Notes: generated by a model not told the origin, from the letters alone. DNA of 64,000 bases from an uncultured cyanobacterium (GCA_937944885.1 CALFBB010000023.1:16920-80919), one strand, 5' to 3'. Shown: positions 46,075 through 55,282, numbered from the stretch's first letter. Numbers and translations are program-made.

Positions 46075-46563
46075 TTAACGCAGCGACTTTTCGTAGTGAT
46101 ACTCGACCGAGTTGCTGCGGTCGTGCAGCTGGCGGGTTTCCGGCAACCGTGTGTAGCCTAGCCGTTCATAGACGCGATGGGCTGTGGTGAAACGGGTGTC
46201 TGTCCAGAGATGAACGAACCTTGCCTGCTGCTGTCGGGCTGTTGTTTCCACCTGTTCAATCAGCCGCCGCCCTAAGCCCCTACCACGCACAGTGGGGAGG
46301 GTGTAAAGTTTTTTCAGTTCCATGCGCTCTGGCCTTTCGGTGGGTACCATGCCCACACAGCCCACCACCTGTTCCTGCTGTTGTGCTACCCAAAGAAATC
46401 CCCCTAGCTGGGCAAAAGCAGTAGCCGGCTGAAGCAGCTCCGGAACTTCCTCTAAATCCAAGACACAACCTGGATATTCGGCAAAGACTACTTCCAAGAT
46501 GTGAAGCAAAGCAGCACTGTCGGTATCTTCCACCGGGCGAATCTCAATCTGCATCTGGGACAA
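46075..46563 (-). CDS. GNAT-family N-acetyltransferase
   Basis: The 162-residue protein has the acetyl-CoA site motif A: LYTLPTVRGRGLGRRLIEQV (Q/RxxGxG/A form RGRGLG), preceded by strand residues QVVGCVGMVP and followed by YERLGYTRLPET in motif B. Substrate cannot be predicted from sequence. It lies 11 bp upstream of the thiO-like gene, so the pair probably forms an operon. Confidence 0.9.
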   Translation of the reverse strand: MSQMQIEIRPVEDTDSAALLHILEVVFAEYPGCVLDLEEVPELLQPATAFAQLGGFLWVAQQQEQVVGCVGMVPTERPERMELKKLYTLPTVRGRGLGRRLIEQVETTARQQQARFVHLWTDTRFTTAHRVYERLGYTRLPETRQLHDRSNSVEYHYEKSLR

Positions 46564-46975
46564 GTGGTCAACTCTATTCGTGTAAACTACCTTGCGCTAG
46601 AGAGCGCGGAGCTTTGACACAAGAGAGCAGGCCTAGCCCGCCGGCGTGCGCCCCGCTTATACCTTCAGGTAAGTTTACAATTCAGTTTACAATTCAGTTT
46701 ACAATTCAGTTTACAATTCACCCCAATGTTGCAATCAATATTTTTGGCCCGATTCCGATCGGCATCACACCGATTACCACAATACCTGTAAACAAACCCC
46801 CCCTTGCTGATACAACAGGGGTGAGGTCATCGCGCTAAGTATACCATCTATTGCTGGATTCGGGGGCACCGTTCGCGGCAGTGGCAGCTTGCTGCACCCC
46901 CCTCACCCAGCCGCTCTACCTCCCTAGCCTAAAGATACAGGGGACTCACGCGATTTTGTTGATCAAGTTTGCGAC
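46564..46975. other. 412-bp intergenic region with tandem repeats and a possible gene remnant
   Basis: It separates the GNAT gene from the end of the S41-fold gene. It contains the four 12-bp repeats listed separately. On the minus strand about 46800-46730 reads GLFTGIVVIGVMPIGIGPKI before a TGA, which resembles a fragment of a small membrane protein. A TATACT box lies at about 46838-46843 on the minus strand. No intact gene is supported. Confidence 0.4.
46672..46719 (+). repeat. Four perfect tandem copies of a 12-bp unit
   Basis: AGTTTACAATTC is repeated four times without gaps or mismatches. The unit is AT-rich, unlike its surroundings. Confidence 0.97.
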
Positions 46976-48535
46976 TTAATTTCCGGGCTTGAATAGACCA
47001 ATGGCCTTGACTTGGTTGGATCCCACTTCAAAGGCGAAGGCTAAGCCCAAGGCATCGTAATTGACATAGTAGCGGTCATCCCGTAGGTACTCACGGCTGC
47101 CTTTGGGATAGGGAACCACCTCGTTGTACCCATTTTCCCCGGGTTTGCCATACACCTGGATCACTTCTGTGTAGGTGGAGCCAATACGGATCCCTTCGGC
47201 GGTCATGGCCTCTGGGTGGGTGGTATAGATGCGGTTGGCAAAGAAGCTATCAACAATACCAGGGTGACGGTAGGTAAAAAGAATGTAGTCTTGCAGATAA
47301 AACAGTTTCAAATCGCTGTTGGGCTGAAACACATTTGCCCCCGATGCTGCTGTAATTTGATCAACATTGCCCAGCAAATGGGTATCGACATTGCGGGTAT
47401 CCATACCCAACTGGAAGCGACCAATGCGGCCTTCTTGGACAAAGACGGTAGGTCGGGGGGGTGGGGTGGGGCGGCGGGGGGGCATGGCCAGCGCCTCCAG
47501 GCCGGCATTCAACCAATCATTCCCATTCACCCTCTGTAAGGGGACCAAACCCTGTTCCAAGGAGCGGCCATCGCCGGTTTTCCAGTGGGCAACGGCCAGT
47601 TCTACAGCTGCGCCGGAAGGGAGAGCGAAGAATCGGGTTTGCCGTTCGCTGCCTTGGGTGGGTTGCCCCAAGACAACGCTGCTACCACTAGAGCCTAATT
47701 GGGCGGCCAAAAGGGTGGCGCCTTTACGGGTATTGCCATCCACCAGCACAGCCAAGGGGATCCCGGCTGCAATCGGCAGGATTTCGCTATTCCAAGCGGT
47801 GGGTTGGCCAAAGCGGTCTTCGGTGATCAGCAAGGGTTGAATAGAACGGGGCAAAAACAGCCGTGCTACATCTGCTACCACTTGCGGGTCATAGCCGACA
47901 GAACCCCGCAAATCCAGGATGATGCCGCGGCTATAATCTTGGGTGTAAAGGGTTTGCCGAATCTGCTGGGCAGTGGCAGGGGTGAGTTCCGCTACGGCCA
48001 GGTAAACGGTGCGGGGGGCAACCCCCTGGGCTTGCAAGGGGGGCCGAGGACGATTGAGCAAGCTTTTGAATGCCTCGGGATCCCAAAACCGATCCCCGGG
48101 ATCCCCATATTCTTTGAGGACTTCCTGTATCAGCTCGTACTCCACTTCGATGGGTGGGCGGGGATCCCCGTAGCTACGAGCCAACAGGCGGGTATATAGG
48201 TCGTTGTAGCTAACTGCCCCAAGCTGATTGCCTGCATCCAAAGACTCATTGATAAATAGGCTAACCAAATGGCGCAGATCTAACCCTAGGGGAGGCAAAG
48301 GGGCTGTGGCCGGGATCCTAGGCTGAGTAAGGGAACCCTGCTCAAGCAAAGGGCTCAACAGGGGAGCATTCCCAGAATCCTGGGATCCCTCCAGGGAGGG
48401 AACCACAGGCAGAGGTGGCAACGCCGATTGGCCAACAACGGTAGCGGGGAGGATCCCACCTGCTGCTGTCAAAATCCCCCAAACCCCAATGGCCCGTCTG
48501 TACCGGTGACAACTTGTTGCCGTGAATCCTTTCAT
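46976..48535 (-). CDS. Exported S41 (C-terminal processing protease)-fold protein, apparently inactive
   Basis: The 519-residue protein has a signal peptide (about 1-36), a helical region, and a tail-specific-protease core (about 175-345) with SRGIILDLRGSVGYDPQVVA and the end motif WKTGDGRSLEQGLVP. In active CtpA-like enzymes a Ser-rich SASASE loop and a downstream Lys form the catalytic dyad. Here the loop reads VDGNTRKGATLLAA and the Lys region reads GSERQTRF, so neither residue is where expected. No PDZ domain is seen. The C-terminal 130 residues (GRIGRFQLGMDTRNV onward) form an additional domain I do not recognise. Inactivity is inference. Confidence 0.75.
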   Translation of the reverse strand: MKGFTATSCHRYRRAIGVWGILTAAGGILPATVVGQSALPPLPVVPSLEGSQDSGNAPLLSPLLEQGSLTQPRIPATAPLPPLGLDLRHLVSLFINESLDAGNQLGAVSYNDLYTRLLARSYGDPRPPIEVEYELIQEVLKEYGDPGDRFWDPEAFKSLLNRPRPPLQAQGVAPRTVYLAVAELTPATAQQIRQTLYTQDYSRGIILDLRGSVGYDPQVVADVARLFLPRSIQPLLITEDRFGQPTAWNSEILPIAAGIPLAVLVDGNTRKGATLLAAQLGSSGSSVVLGQPTQGSERQTRFFALPSGAAVELAVAHWKTGDGRSLEQGLVPLQRVNGNDWLNAGLEALAMPPRRPTPPPRPTVFVQEGRIGRFQLGMDTRNVDTHLLGNVDQITAASGANVFQPNSDLKLFYLQDYILFTYRHPGIVDSFFANRIYTTHPEAMTAEGIRIGSTYTEVIQVYGKPGENGYNEVVPYPKGSREYLRDDRYYVNYDALGLAFAFEVGSNQVKAIGLFKPGN

Positions 48536-48750
48536 GCTGGCCGGCCCCTGTTGTGGATGTTGCGGATAGAATAAACCCTAAACCATCCCCTTCGTCACTG
48601 TCAGCAGTGTTGGTACCCTCTTTTTGAGACGTTAAAACACTACAGATTGCTTTTCCGCAGATTGGTGCTTCCCCTGCTTGTCCAAGTCAGTGGGATCCGG
48701 ATTTTCCTCTGCTGCTTACACTGTGAAAACCACATTCTGAGGAGGGCGAA

Positions 48751-49743
48751 GTGTATCAGCACGAGTCCGTTTTAACTGAGGAGATTGTCACCTACCTGCA
48801 ACCTGAGGCGGGCGGGATTTTTTTAGATGTAACCCTAGGTGGGGGTGGACACACCTTAGCCCTGTTGCAGAGAGGAGCCACACGAGTGATGGGATTGGAT
48901 CAAGATCCTGAGGCTCTAGAGGCGGCCCGGGCCCGTTTTGCGGCAGCAGGGATCTCTTTGGAGGGGAGTCGTGTCAAACTCTGGCACCTGAATTTTGCCG
49001 ATTTTGATCTGCAGCAGCATGGCTTTCAGGATGAGCAAGGGGAACGCCTCCCCTTTGATGGGATTGTAGCGGACTTGGGAGTGAGCTCCCCGCAGCTGGA
49101 TCAACCGCAGCGGGGCTTTAGCTTTCGCGTCGAGGGGCCCCTGGATATGCGCATGGATCCGAGCACAACCCAAGAAACAGCTGCCGATTGGGTGAATCAT
49201 GGTGAGCTGGAAACATTAATCGACATTTTTAGCCGCTACGGAGAAGAGCGCTTTGCCCGGCGTATTGCCCGGCGCATTCAACAATCTCGTCCCCTGTTGA
49301 CCACCACCCAATTGGCGGAGGTGATCTGGCAGGCGGTTCCGCCGGCAGCACGTCGGGGCCGGATCCATCCGGCAACACGGGTTTTTCAGGCGCTGCGGAT
49401 TGCTGTGAACCGTGAGCTAGAGGTACTGGAGACCCTGCTGGCCAATGCTCCCAACTGGTTAAAACCCGGCGGTCGGCTGGCGGTGATTGGTTTTCATAGC
49501 TTGGAAGATCGTCTGGTGAAGTGGGCTTTTCGCACGGATCCCCGTTGGCAAGTGATTACCCCTAAGCCGTTGCAACCGACATCCTCAGAAGTAGAGCACA
49601 ATCCCCGCGCCCGTTCTGCCAAACTGCGAGTAGCCGCCTATACCCCTTCTCCAGACCAATCTTGCAGACAACCTGCACTTAACCCCAAAAGATCGGATAC
49701 AGTGAATCAAAACTGGCAGAAAGTTGCGCAACCGGTTGGGTAG
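48751..49743 (+). CDS. rsmH: 16S rRNA m4C1402 methyltransferase RsmH (MraW)
   Basis: RsmH methylates N4 of C1402 in the decoding centre of 16S rRNA. The 330-residue protein begins YQHESVLTEEIVTYLQP and shows the SAM site FLDVTLGGGGHT, plus VADLGVSSPQLDQPQRGFSF and RRIHPATRVFQALRIAVN (as GRIHPATRVFQALR). The GTG start at 48751 is preceded by GAGGAGG. It is followed by a one-helix FtsL-like protein, recalling the start of division/cell-wall clusters in other bacteria. Confidence 0.97.
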   Translation: MYQHESVLTEEIVTYLQPEAGGIFLDVTLGGGGHTLALLQRGATRVMGLDQDPEALEAARARFAAAGISLEGSRVKLWHLNFADFDLQQHGFQDEQGERLPFDGIVADLGVSSPQLDQPQRGFSFRVEGPLDMRMDPSTTQETAADWVNHGELETLIDIFSRYGEERFARRIARRIQQSRPLLTTTQLAEVIWQAVPPAARRGRIHPATRVFQALRIAVNRELEVLETLLANAPNWLKPGGRLAVIGFHSLEDRLVKWAFRTDPRWQVITPKPLQPTSSEVEHNPRARSAKLRVAAYTPSPDQSCRQPALNPKRSDTVNQNWQKVAQPVG

Positions 49744-49786
49744 CGCCTTGCGGATGGGTGTTGGTTGTGTGTGAGGGGTGAGCAGC

Positions 49787-50320
49787 ATGGTTAGCCAGGC
49801 GGGGTATAAGCGCAATCGTCGCTCCTTACAGCTGCAAAGATCTGCTTTACCTCCTGGCTGGAGCGAAGGACTTGCTTCCCCTTTCTCTCGTCCTCGTCCG
49901 GTTCTTGGCCCACGACTGCTCAAATCCGCCCATCCCCACAGCCTCAGCCCTGACTGGATGGAGCAGTTGAGCCGGTGGAAACAAATCACCACCGGCGTTG
50001 CCATCGTCTCCGGGGTGGCCGTGCTTAGCCTTTACAGTTGGACTGTCCACACCCAGAGCCGGTGGAGCCAGCAGTACCAAGTTTGGCAGCAGATGCAGCG
50101 CAACGAACGGCAATTTTTGCTTACCCAAGAGTCTATTGCCAATTCGTTACGGGAAACCGCCAGCCGTTCTGAAATGGTTCCCCTTGTGCCGGATCGGATG
50201 ATCGAAGTGCCGATAGCTCTCCCTAACTCAGAGGCACAGGAATCTAGTTTGGAACAGCACCCATCCAAAACACGGCATGACTCGGCAAAGGCTGTGATTT
50301 TCTATCCCATTGGTTACTAA
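49787..50320 (+). CDS. Single-pass membrane protein, FtsL-like
   Basis: The 177-residue protein has a basic N-terminal cytosolic part (about 1-63), one membrane helix (GVAIVSGVAVLSLYSW, about 70-86) and a helical Gln-rich periplasmic segment (QQYQVWQQMQRNERQFLLT). Size, topology and position right after rsmH fit FtsL, the division protein that pairs with FtsB. Sequence of FtsL is poorly conserved, so the assignment rests on context. ATG 49787 has GAGGGG about 9 bases upstream; GTG 49778 is possible. Its stop overlaps that of the convergent response regulator gene. Confidence 0.6.
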   Translation: MVSQAGYKRNRRSLQLQRSALPPGWSEGLASPFSRPRPVLGPRLLKSAHPHSLSPDWMEQLSRWKQITTGVAIVSGVAVLSLYSWTVHTQSRWSQQYQVWQQMQRNERQFLLTQESIANSLRETASRSEMVPLVPDRMIEVPIALPNSEAQESSLEQHPSKTRHDSAKAVIFYPIGY

Positions 50321-51060
50321 TCCAAAGGCTCCAGGCGGTAGCGGCTCAGCCAGTGATCCAGTTGCACTTCTTCCTCGTCTAGGAGCTGAGCGTTAATCAA
50401 GCCTCGCTTGAAGGCAAGACGAATGGCACGGGCACGTAGACTAAAGGTTGTCCCCCACTCCTCACTTTCAATTTGATCATTGCTCACCTCCAATTTGTCG
50501 TAGAGGTTGCGCAGCCGATTGGTTACCCCGCGGCGGGACAAAAATCGTCGTGAGGCAATGGCTTGATCTGTCAGACCCAGGGCAATATCAATTAGCACCT
50601 CGTACTCGGCGTCACTTAGGCCGGTAATTTTGTTTTGGGAGCGGGAATCTACCCCACGCACCTCCCGGTCGATTACACACTGCTCATCTTGCACCACCGC
50701 TTGAATAGCACTGACCAACTTTTCATCGGTGCAGTTTTTCAAGAGATACCCGTAGACCGTCTGGGGCGGCACAATCTTATGCAGCTCGCGGACATACACT
50801 TCATCAGCAAAATGAGACCAGAAGATGATGCGGGTATTGGGCCGTTCTGACCAAACCTGGCGGGCTACCTCGATTCCCGTCATCTCAGGCATGCGAATAT
50901 CCATCAACATAAAGCTAGGCTGATGCCGACGAGCCAGCTCTAGGGCTTCTGCACCATTCGAGGCTGTGTAGACTGGCCCAAACTGAGGTAAATGCTGCAC
51001 CAGCAGGTTGTGCACATGTTGACGGTAGAGACCATCATCTTCAGCAAGGAGAGTGCTCAC
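50317..51060 (-). CDS. NarL/LuxR-type response regulator
   Basis: The N-terminal receiver domain has the acidic pair in LLAEDDGLYR, the phospho-Asp in FMLMDIRMPEMTG (about residue 54) and the Lys in YLLKNCTDEK. The C-terminal region (about 145-225) is a LuxR-like helix-turn-helix: LSDAEYEVLIDIALGLTDQA followed by FLSRRGVTNRLRNLYDKL. No kinase gene is adjacent, so it is an orphan regulator. Its stop overlaps by four bases that of the convergent FtsL-like gene. It lies about 127 bp upstream-facing from tyrA on the same strand. Confidence 0.9.
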   Translation of the reverse strand: MSTLLAEDDGLYRQHVHNLLVQHLPQFGPVYTASNGAEALELARRHQPSFMLMDIRMPEMTGIEVARQVWSERPNTRIIFWSHFADEVYVRELHKIVPPQTVYGYLLKNCTDEKLVSAIQAVVQDEQCVIDREVRGVDSRSQNKITGLSDAEYEVLIDIALGLTDQAIASRRFLSRRGVTNRLRNLYDKLEVSNDQIESEEWGTTFSLRARAIRLAFKRGLINAQLLDEEEVQLDHWLSRYRLEPLD

Positions 51061-51186
51061 AGGCTCTGGTCAAGGTCATCAGGTGTTTATTTTTCAACTC
51101 TAAAAATACCGGTGGTGAAAGGCAAGGCACTATTGCGCAGTGCTCTAGGAGTTGCCCGACAGGAGCAAGGGGTCAAGATCCTGAGG

Positions 51187-52041
51187 TTAGGGTTGATTGA
51201 CCGGAAATTGCCGCCAGTCCCGCTGAGTTTGCTCTAGGAATTGGCTTAGCTTATCCCAATTTCTTTTTTCAATCCAAGTTTCTATCTGCTGCAAGTGCTG
51301 CTGGTAGCTGCGCAGGCTGGCCAGTACCGCCTCTCGGTTGTGACGAGCCATCTCTACTCCCAGCTGGGGGATCCCGCCGCCGACACGGCTGGTATCTCGA
51401 AAGCCGCTACTGGCCAAGGTGTGAGCCAATTCCAAGATCAGCGGATCTACCTCTTGGCTGACGGAGGCAATCAAACTGGCACTGATCATGACCGGTAAAT
51501 GGCTAATCCAGGCCACCGCCCGATCATGTCGAGCCGGATCTGTCAAAACGCTTTCTGCCCCAACAGCAGCAATCAGGCTCTGCAAGGTCTCCAGGGCTTG
51601 GGGCCGCGTTTCGGCAATGGGGGTGAGCACATAGGGCCGTCCCACAAACAAATCGGCTTCAGCAGCTTGAATTCCCTGGGTGGTTTTGCCTGCCATGGGA
51701 TGCCCACCTACAAACCAAGGCCATTGCTGAGTAGCAGGCTCTACAATCGGCTGTTTAATCGAACCGACATCACTGACCACTGTCGCAGCAGGCAGATGGG
51801 GCAAAAGTGCCGTCAAGGTAGGCAATACTTGCTCTAATGGGGTGCAAATCAGCACTAGCTGGGGATGAAAGGCCTGTAACTGGGCTAACTCCGTTCCACA
51901 CTCTTGCACAGCGCCCCGCGCCAATGCTTGTTCACAGGTGAGCGGGCTGCGGCTGAGCCCGAAAACGGTATAGCCCTGTTCGGTCAGCTTCAGGGCCAGG
52001 GATCCACCGATTAAGCCCAACCCAACGATGGCAATGCGCAT
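51187..52041 (-). CDS. tyrA: Prephenate/arogenate dehydrogenase
   Basis: TyrA oxidatively decarboxylates prephenate or arogenate to give the tyrosine skeleton. In cyanobacteria the arogenate-specific NADP form is usual. The 284-residue protein has the Rossmann start IAIVGLGLIGGSLALKL, SDVGSIK, the catalytic region GGHPMAGKTTQG and SHLPVMISASL, plus the Arg-containing GFRDTSRVGGG. No ACT or chorismate-mutase domain is fused. It reads away from the DUF gene at 52254 across a spacer of about 210 bp. Confidence 0.95.
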   Translation of the reverse strand: MRIAIVGLGLIGGSLALKLTEQGYTVFGLSRSPLTCEQALARGAVQECGTELAQLQAFHPQLVLICTPLEQVLPTLTALLPHLPAATVVSDVGSIKQPIVEPATQQWPWFVGGHPMAGKTTQGIQAAEADLFVGRPYVLTPIAETRPQALETLQSLIAAVGAESVLTDPARHDRAVAWISHLPVMISASLIASVSQEVDPLILELAHTLASSGFRDTSRVGGGIPQLGVEMARHNREAVLASLRSYQQHLQQIETWIEKRNWDKLSQFLEQTQRDWRQFPVNQP

Positions 52042-52253
52042 AGTATTTCAACGCTTTGAATGATTTGAATGAAAATTAACTGTTCTGTAGCTATCCTTAC
52101 ATCAGCTTGGCTCCTGCTGGATGTTAGCTAGATGTTGTGGAGTGACTGCTTCTGTTCAGCATACAGGCTAGGGATCCAGCCGCTAAGATGGAGGGATGAA
52201 CTGGGTAACCCCAACAACAGTTCTGCCTGGATCTTTTACCTCAGGAGGGGACG

Positions 52254-52718
52254 GTGCTTCATCGTAGGATCTATCAACTCAGCCGCGAAGGCAAAGATGT
52301 GTGGATCTACCTGCGCGATCAAGGACGCTGGCTGGAACGAGCCAAGATCCTCGATATCGAAGGGGATACTATTCTGGTTCGCTACGAAACGGAAGATGAG
52401 GAGGAGATCTGCTCCTGGGAAGAGATGATACGCCTGGAAAGTATTGGAGCGGTAGCCCAACGCCTCTCTACGATTCCCAAAGGGATGCTTAGCACGGCAG
52501 ATTTGCTTATCTCTGACGAGTGTCCCCCTGCTGAGTTGTTGAATCTACCGCTACCGGAGGGGGAAGGCTATCCGCATGAAGAGCGCCTGATTGAAGATTA
52601 CCATCTGGATCGGGAGGCTGCTGCTGAGCTACCGCTGCGCCTGAACGGGGAAGATCTGAAACGGGCAGATTGTGCCAAGCACGACTCAGAAGGTCAGCGG
52701 GAGAGCAACCACGACTGA
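52254..52718 (+). CDS. Conserved cyanobacterial acidic protein (DUF6679-like)
   Basis: The 154-residue protein starts LHRRIYQLSREGKDVWIYLR, continues with a beta-rich small domain (WLERAKILDIEGDTILVRYE) and the motif CSWEEMIRLESIGAVAQRL. It then ends in a long acidic, probably disordered tail. I recall this N-terminal pattern as a widespread cyanobacterial family of unknown function (DUF6679), with moderate certainty. The GTG start at 52254 is set by GGAGGGG five bases upstream. It is convergent with scpA across tandem repeats. Confidence 0.75.
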   Translation: MLHRRIYQLSREGKDVWIYLRDQGRWLERAKILDIEGDTILVRYETEDEEEICSWEEMIRLESIGAVAQRLSTIPKGMLSTADLLISDECPPAELLNLPLPEGEGYPHEERLIEDYHLDREAAAELPLRLNGEDLKRADCAKHDSEGQRESNHD

Positions 52719-52762
52719 AATCCTTGTCTAAAAAATCCTTAGTCTAAAGATCCTTAGTCTAG
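52719..52762 (+). repeat. Three tandem copies of a 14-16 bp unit between convergent genes
   Basis: AATCCTTGTCTAAA, AAATCCTTAGTCTAAAG and ATCCTTAGTCTAGGG follow each other, running into the stop of scpA. Confidence 0.8.
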
Positions 52763-53544
52763 GGTTGTGCCAAATCGGGATCCCTGAGTGTAGAGACTGA
52801 CTCAAGCGGGGATCCCGGTTTACAAGCTAGGATTGTTAGGGGGCCGTAAAACTCCTCTTGCTGCAATTCTACTTGCGAGCGGGAGGCCATCAACAGCAGC
52901 GACCAGAACATTTGCATCGGGTGAAGGGATTCGGTGGGGCTGTTTTGGCAAAAGTATTGCTGTAGCTCCTCAAAACTCAGCTGGGCAAGCCCCTGTTGCC
53001 ACAGTTGTGCCAGCAAAGACTCCAGGGCAGCGGTGATTTCCAAAAGGTTTTCGGGATGAGCCAACTGGGTAATGGCTGAGAGCGCCTGTTTGCGGCTTAT
53101 GCGTTGGGCAAGAGGTTTGGGAGCAGATTCAGGCCGTTGTTCCAGGAGGGTTTCTAACTCCTGCAGGTGGCCGATCAGTTCTTTGAGGGTAACCGGTCGG
53201 GTACGGTTAAGGCGCGGTACGGCTCTGGGTTGTAAAACCCGATCCAGCTGGGCTAAAGACCAGTCAAGCGAGGGATCCCTCTCCAATTCCATCAAGTCTG
53301 TCTGGGCTTCCCCTGCTTCAGGCTCGGGTTCTGCCAAGGCCATGGCCTTCAGATAGACCAGCATAGCAGCGTAGAGCAGGGCTTGCCCTGATTCCGAGAG
53401 ATCATGGCTGCTGCTGGTGGGAGCCAGGCGGGCCAGGAAGCGATCGATCACATCAATCACCTGTACATCCCAAGGATCAATCTCTCCCCGCTCGGCCAAA
53501 TCAATGAGCAGAGAAATAGCTGCTTCGGTCGGTGAAAAGGCCAT
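52759..53544 (-). CDS. scpA: Segregation and condensation protein A
   Basis: ScpA is the kleisin that bridges SMC heads for chromosome condensation. The 261-residue protein starts FSPTEAAISLLIDLAERGEI with the kleisin N-terminal helix, continues DPWDVQVIDVIDRFL, and ends with a winged-helix segment (FLALLELAR-type) in variant form VTFWSLLLMASRSQVELQQ (here MFWSLLLMASRSQVEL, EEFYGPL). The ATG at 53544 is the natural start. The frame is open to 53769, but that would run antisense through the tRNA-Val gene. ScpB is not adjacent. Confidence 0.9.
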   Translation of the reverse strand: MAFSPTEAAISLLIDLAERGEIDPWDVQVIDVIDRFLARLAPTSSSHDLSESGQALLYAAMLVYLKAMALAEPEPEAGEAQTDLMELERDPSLDWSLAQLDRVLQPRAVPRLNRTRPVTLKELIGHLQELETLLEQRPESAPKPLAQRISRKQALSAITQLAHPENLLEITAALESLLAQLWQQGLAQLSFEELQQYFCQNSPTESLHPMQMFWSLLLMASRSQVELQQEEFYGPLTILACKPGSPLESVSTLRDPDLAQP

Positions 53545-53674
53545 AGTGCCCCCAGATTTCTGCCCTTTACTGTAGCGATCAGAGGGGATCCCGGCTATCT
53601 CTGAGTTGAGGATGCTGCTCCTAATTGGTGCCGATGATCGTGTAGGATAGAGGTCTAGTGCCGCAGTGGACGGT

Positions 53675-53746
<72 letters not shown>

Positions 53747-53870
53747 TAGCTTTGGTGAGTCAGGGTCATTCTCCGGGGTTGGTAAAGGCTGCTCCGGCAA
53801 ATTGATGCGGCTGTGCAGCTATACCGGTGGGGAGGGAATGATAGCCTAAGGGGAGGGGGAGGTTAAGGCT

Positions 53871-54368
53871 ATGCTCAAAAACATTCGCTCGGCACTACTG
53901 GGCTTGTGGACGCTGATCTTGTTGATTCTGTTCATCCAAAACTGGGGCTCCCGGGTGACGGTGGTGCTGGCCGGGCAATCGGGATCCCCAATTCCTTTGT
54001 CATGGGTCTTGCTGGTTTCCTATGGGGTAGGCATTGGGCTAGGATTCTTGTACGTGGTTTCTTGGCGGTTTCACGATTGGGCGTTGCAACGGCAGGCCAT
54101 CCGTAAGTTAAATCAATTGATGGATCGGGTCAGCTTTCTGGAATCGCAGACGGCTCCCTCTGGCTACTATCTACCTCCGGATGTGCCAGAACCGGACTAT
54201 ACGCCGGATCCTTACGCAGGGCGATATTCCTACACCGGTCGGCCTCCAGAACGAATTTGGCCCGAACAGGATGAAACTCGCTATGAAGAGGAAAATGGGA
54301 CGGCTGAGCCTGACTGGCGTCTTGCCAATCAGCCCTACCGGAATGAGGAAGAAGAATGGGATTCTTAG
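53871..54368 (+). CDS. LapA-like membrane protein (DUF1049 type)
   Basis: Two membrane helices (about 8-25 LLGLWTLILLILFIQN and 42-65 SWVLLVSYGVGIGLGFLY) are separated by a short loop with VTVVLAG. This is the pattern of LapA/DUF1049 proteins. The C-terminal 90 residues are acidic, rich in Pro, Tyr and Glu and likely disordered in the cytosol. The gene overlaps the next one by 13 bases, so they are translated together. Function unknown. Confidence 0.8.
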   Translation: MLKNIRSALLGLWTLILLILFIQNWGSRVTVVLAGQSGSPIPLSWVLLVSYGVGIGLGFLYVVSWRFHDWALQRQAIRKLNQLMDRVSFLESQTAPSGYYLPPDVPEPDYTPDPYAGRYSYTGRPPERIWPEQDETRYEEENGTAEPDWRLANQPYRNEEEEWDS

Positions 54369-55282
54369 ACTGGCTGAGAGCTGCTCGAGCAGGGGTGAAT
54401 GAACCGGCTGAACTTTCCTCTCCTTCCTCTGAGCCAACACCTTTGCCCCCCCCTCAAGGCCGGAATAACTACCTTTTAATCATTCTGGATAGCTGCCGCT
54501 TTGATAGCCTGCTAGCGGCCAATCCCAAGCACCTACTCAAACTGGGATCCCTGGAAAAGCGGTGGAGCTATGCTTCTTGGACAGCACCTTCTCATTACAA
54601 CTTGCTTATGGGCCTACTGCCCCATACCAGCCCTACCCAGGTTTTTGCTTCCGAGCACTACAAGCAGGATTACCTACGCTACAACGAGCGGCTCGGTACT
54701 CGGCAGCCGATTGAGTTCAAGCATTTGTTGCCCCACCTGTATCTGCCGACTCTGCTCAAACATCAACTGGGCTACTCGACCCATGCCATGGTTTCTTTGC
54801 CAGTACTCAATCCCAGTACGCTGCTGAATCGGGATTTTGATTCCTATCAGCTGATGCCCCAACACAACGATATGGCAGCGATGGTGGAGCAGTTGCACTT
54901 TGAGCCCGAGCGCCCTAGTTTCTACCTGCTCAATGTCGGAGAAACTCACTATCCCTATGCTTTGCCGGATCAAGATCCCAGCCTCTGGCCGCGCATTTCT
55001 GGGGTGAATGGGGTGTTGAAGCGCTTGGATGAACCCGGAGAAGAGGGGATCCCCTTTTTTAATCCGGCTCAATTGGAGGAGCTACGGCAGCGCCAGATTG
55101 AGGCGGTGCGCTACTTGGATGGGATTTTTGAGCAGCTGTTTGATCTGGTTCCGGCCAACACCTACATTACGGTTACAGCCGATCACGGTGAGCTGTTTGG
55201 GGAGGAGGGCTACTTTGGCCATGGCCCCATCCAGCACGAAAAGGTGCTGGAGGTACCCTTTATTGAGGGTAAGATCCGCTGA
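54356..55282 (+). CDS. Sulfatase/alkaline-phosphatase-fold protein
   Basis: The core shows the metal-binding start LLIILDSCRFDSL (about residue 42-54) and the C-terminal metal motif TVTADHGELFGEEGYFGHG. SWTAPSHYNLLMGLLPH contains the position of the catalytic Ser/Thr. These belong to the sulfatase/phosphoglycerol-transferase superfamily. No formylglycine motif CxPxR is present, so arylsulfatase activity is unlikely. There is no signal peptide, so it appears cytosolic. It starts inside the end of the LapA-like gene. The natural substrate is unknown. Confidence 0.8.
   Translation: MGFLDWLRAARAGVNEPAELSSPSSEPTPLPPPQGRNNYLLIILDSCRFDSLLAANPKHLLKLGSLEKRWSYASWTAPSHYNLLMGLLPHTSPTQVFASEHYKQDYLRYNERLGTRQPIEFKHLLPHLYLPTLLKHQLGYSTHAMVSLPVLNPSTLLNRDFDSYQLMPQHNDMAAMVEQLHFEPERPSFYLLNVGETHYPYALPDQDPSLWPRISGVNGVLKRLDEPGEEGIPFFNPAQLEELRQRQIEAVRYLDGIFEQLFDLVPANTYITVTADHGELFGEEGYFGHGPIQHEKVLEVPFIEGKIR

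Noticed and set aside
51061..51186. Small RNA or gene between the response regulator and tyrA
   Set aside because: No hairpin-terminator or plausible frame was found.
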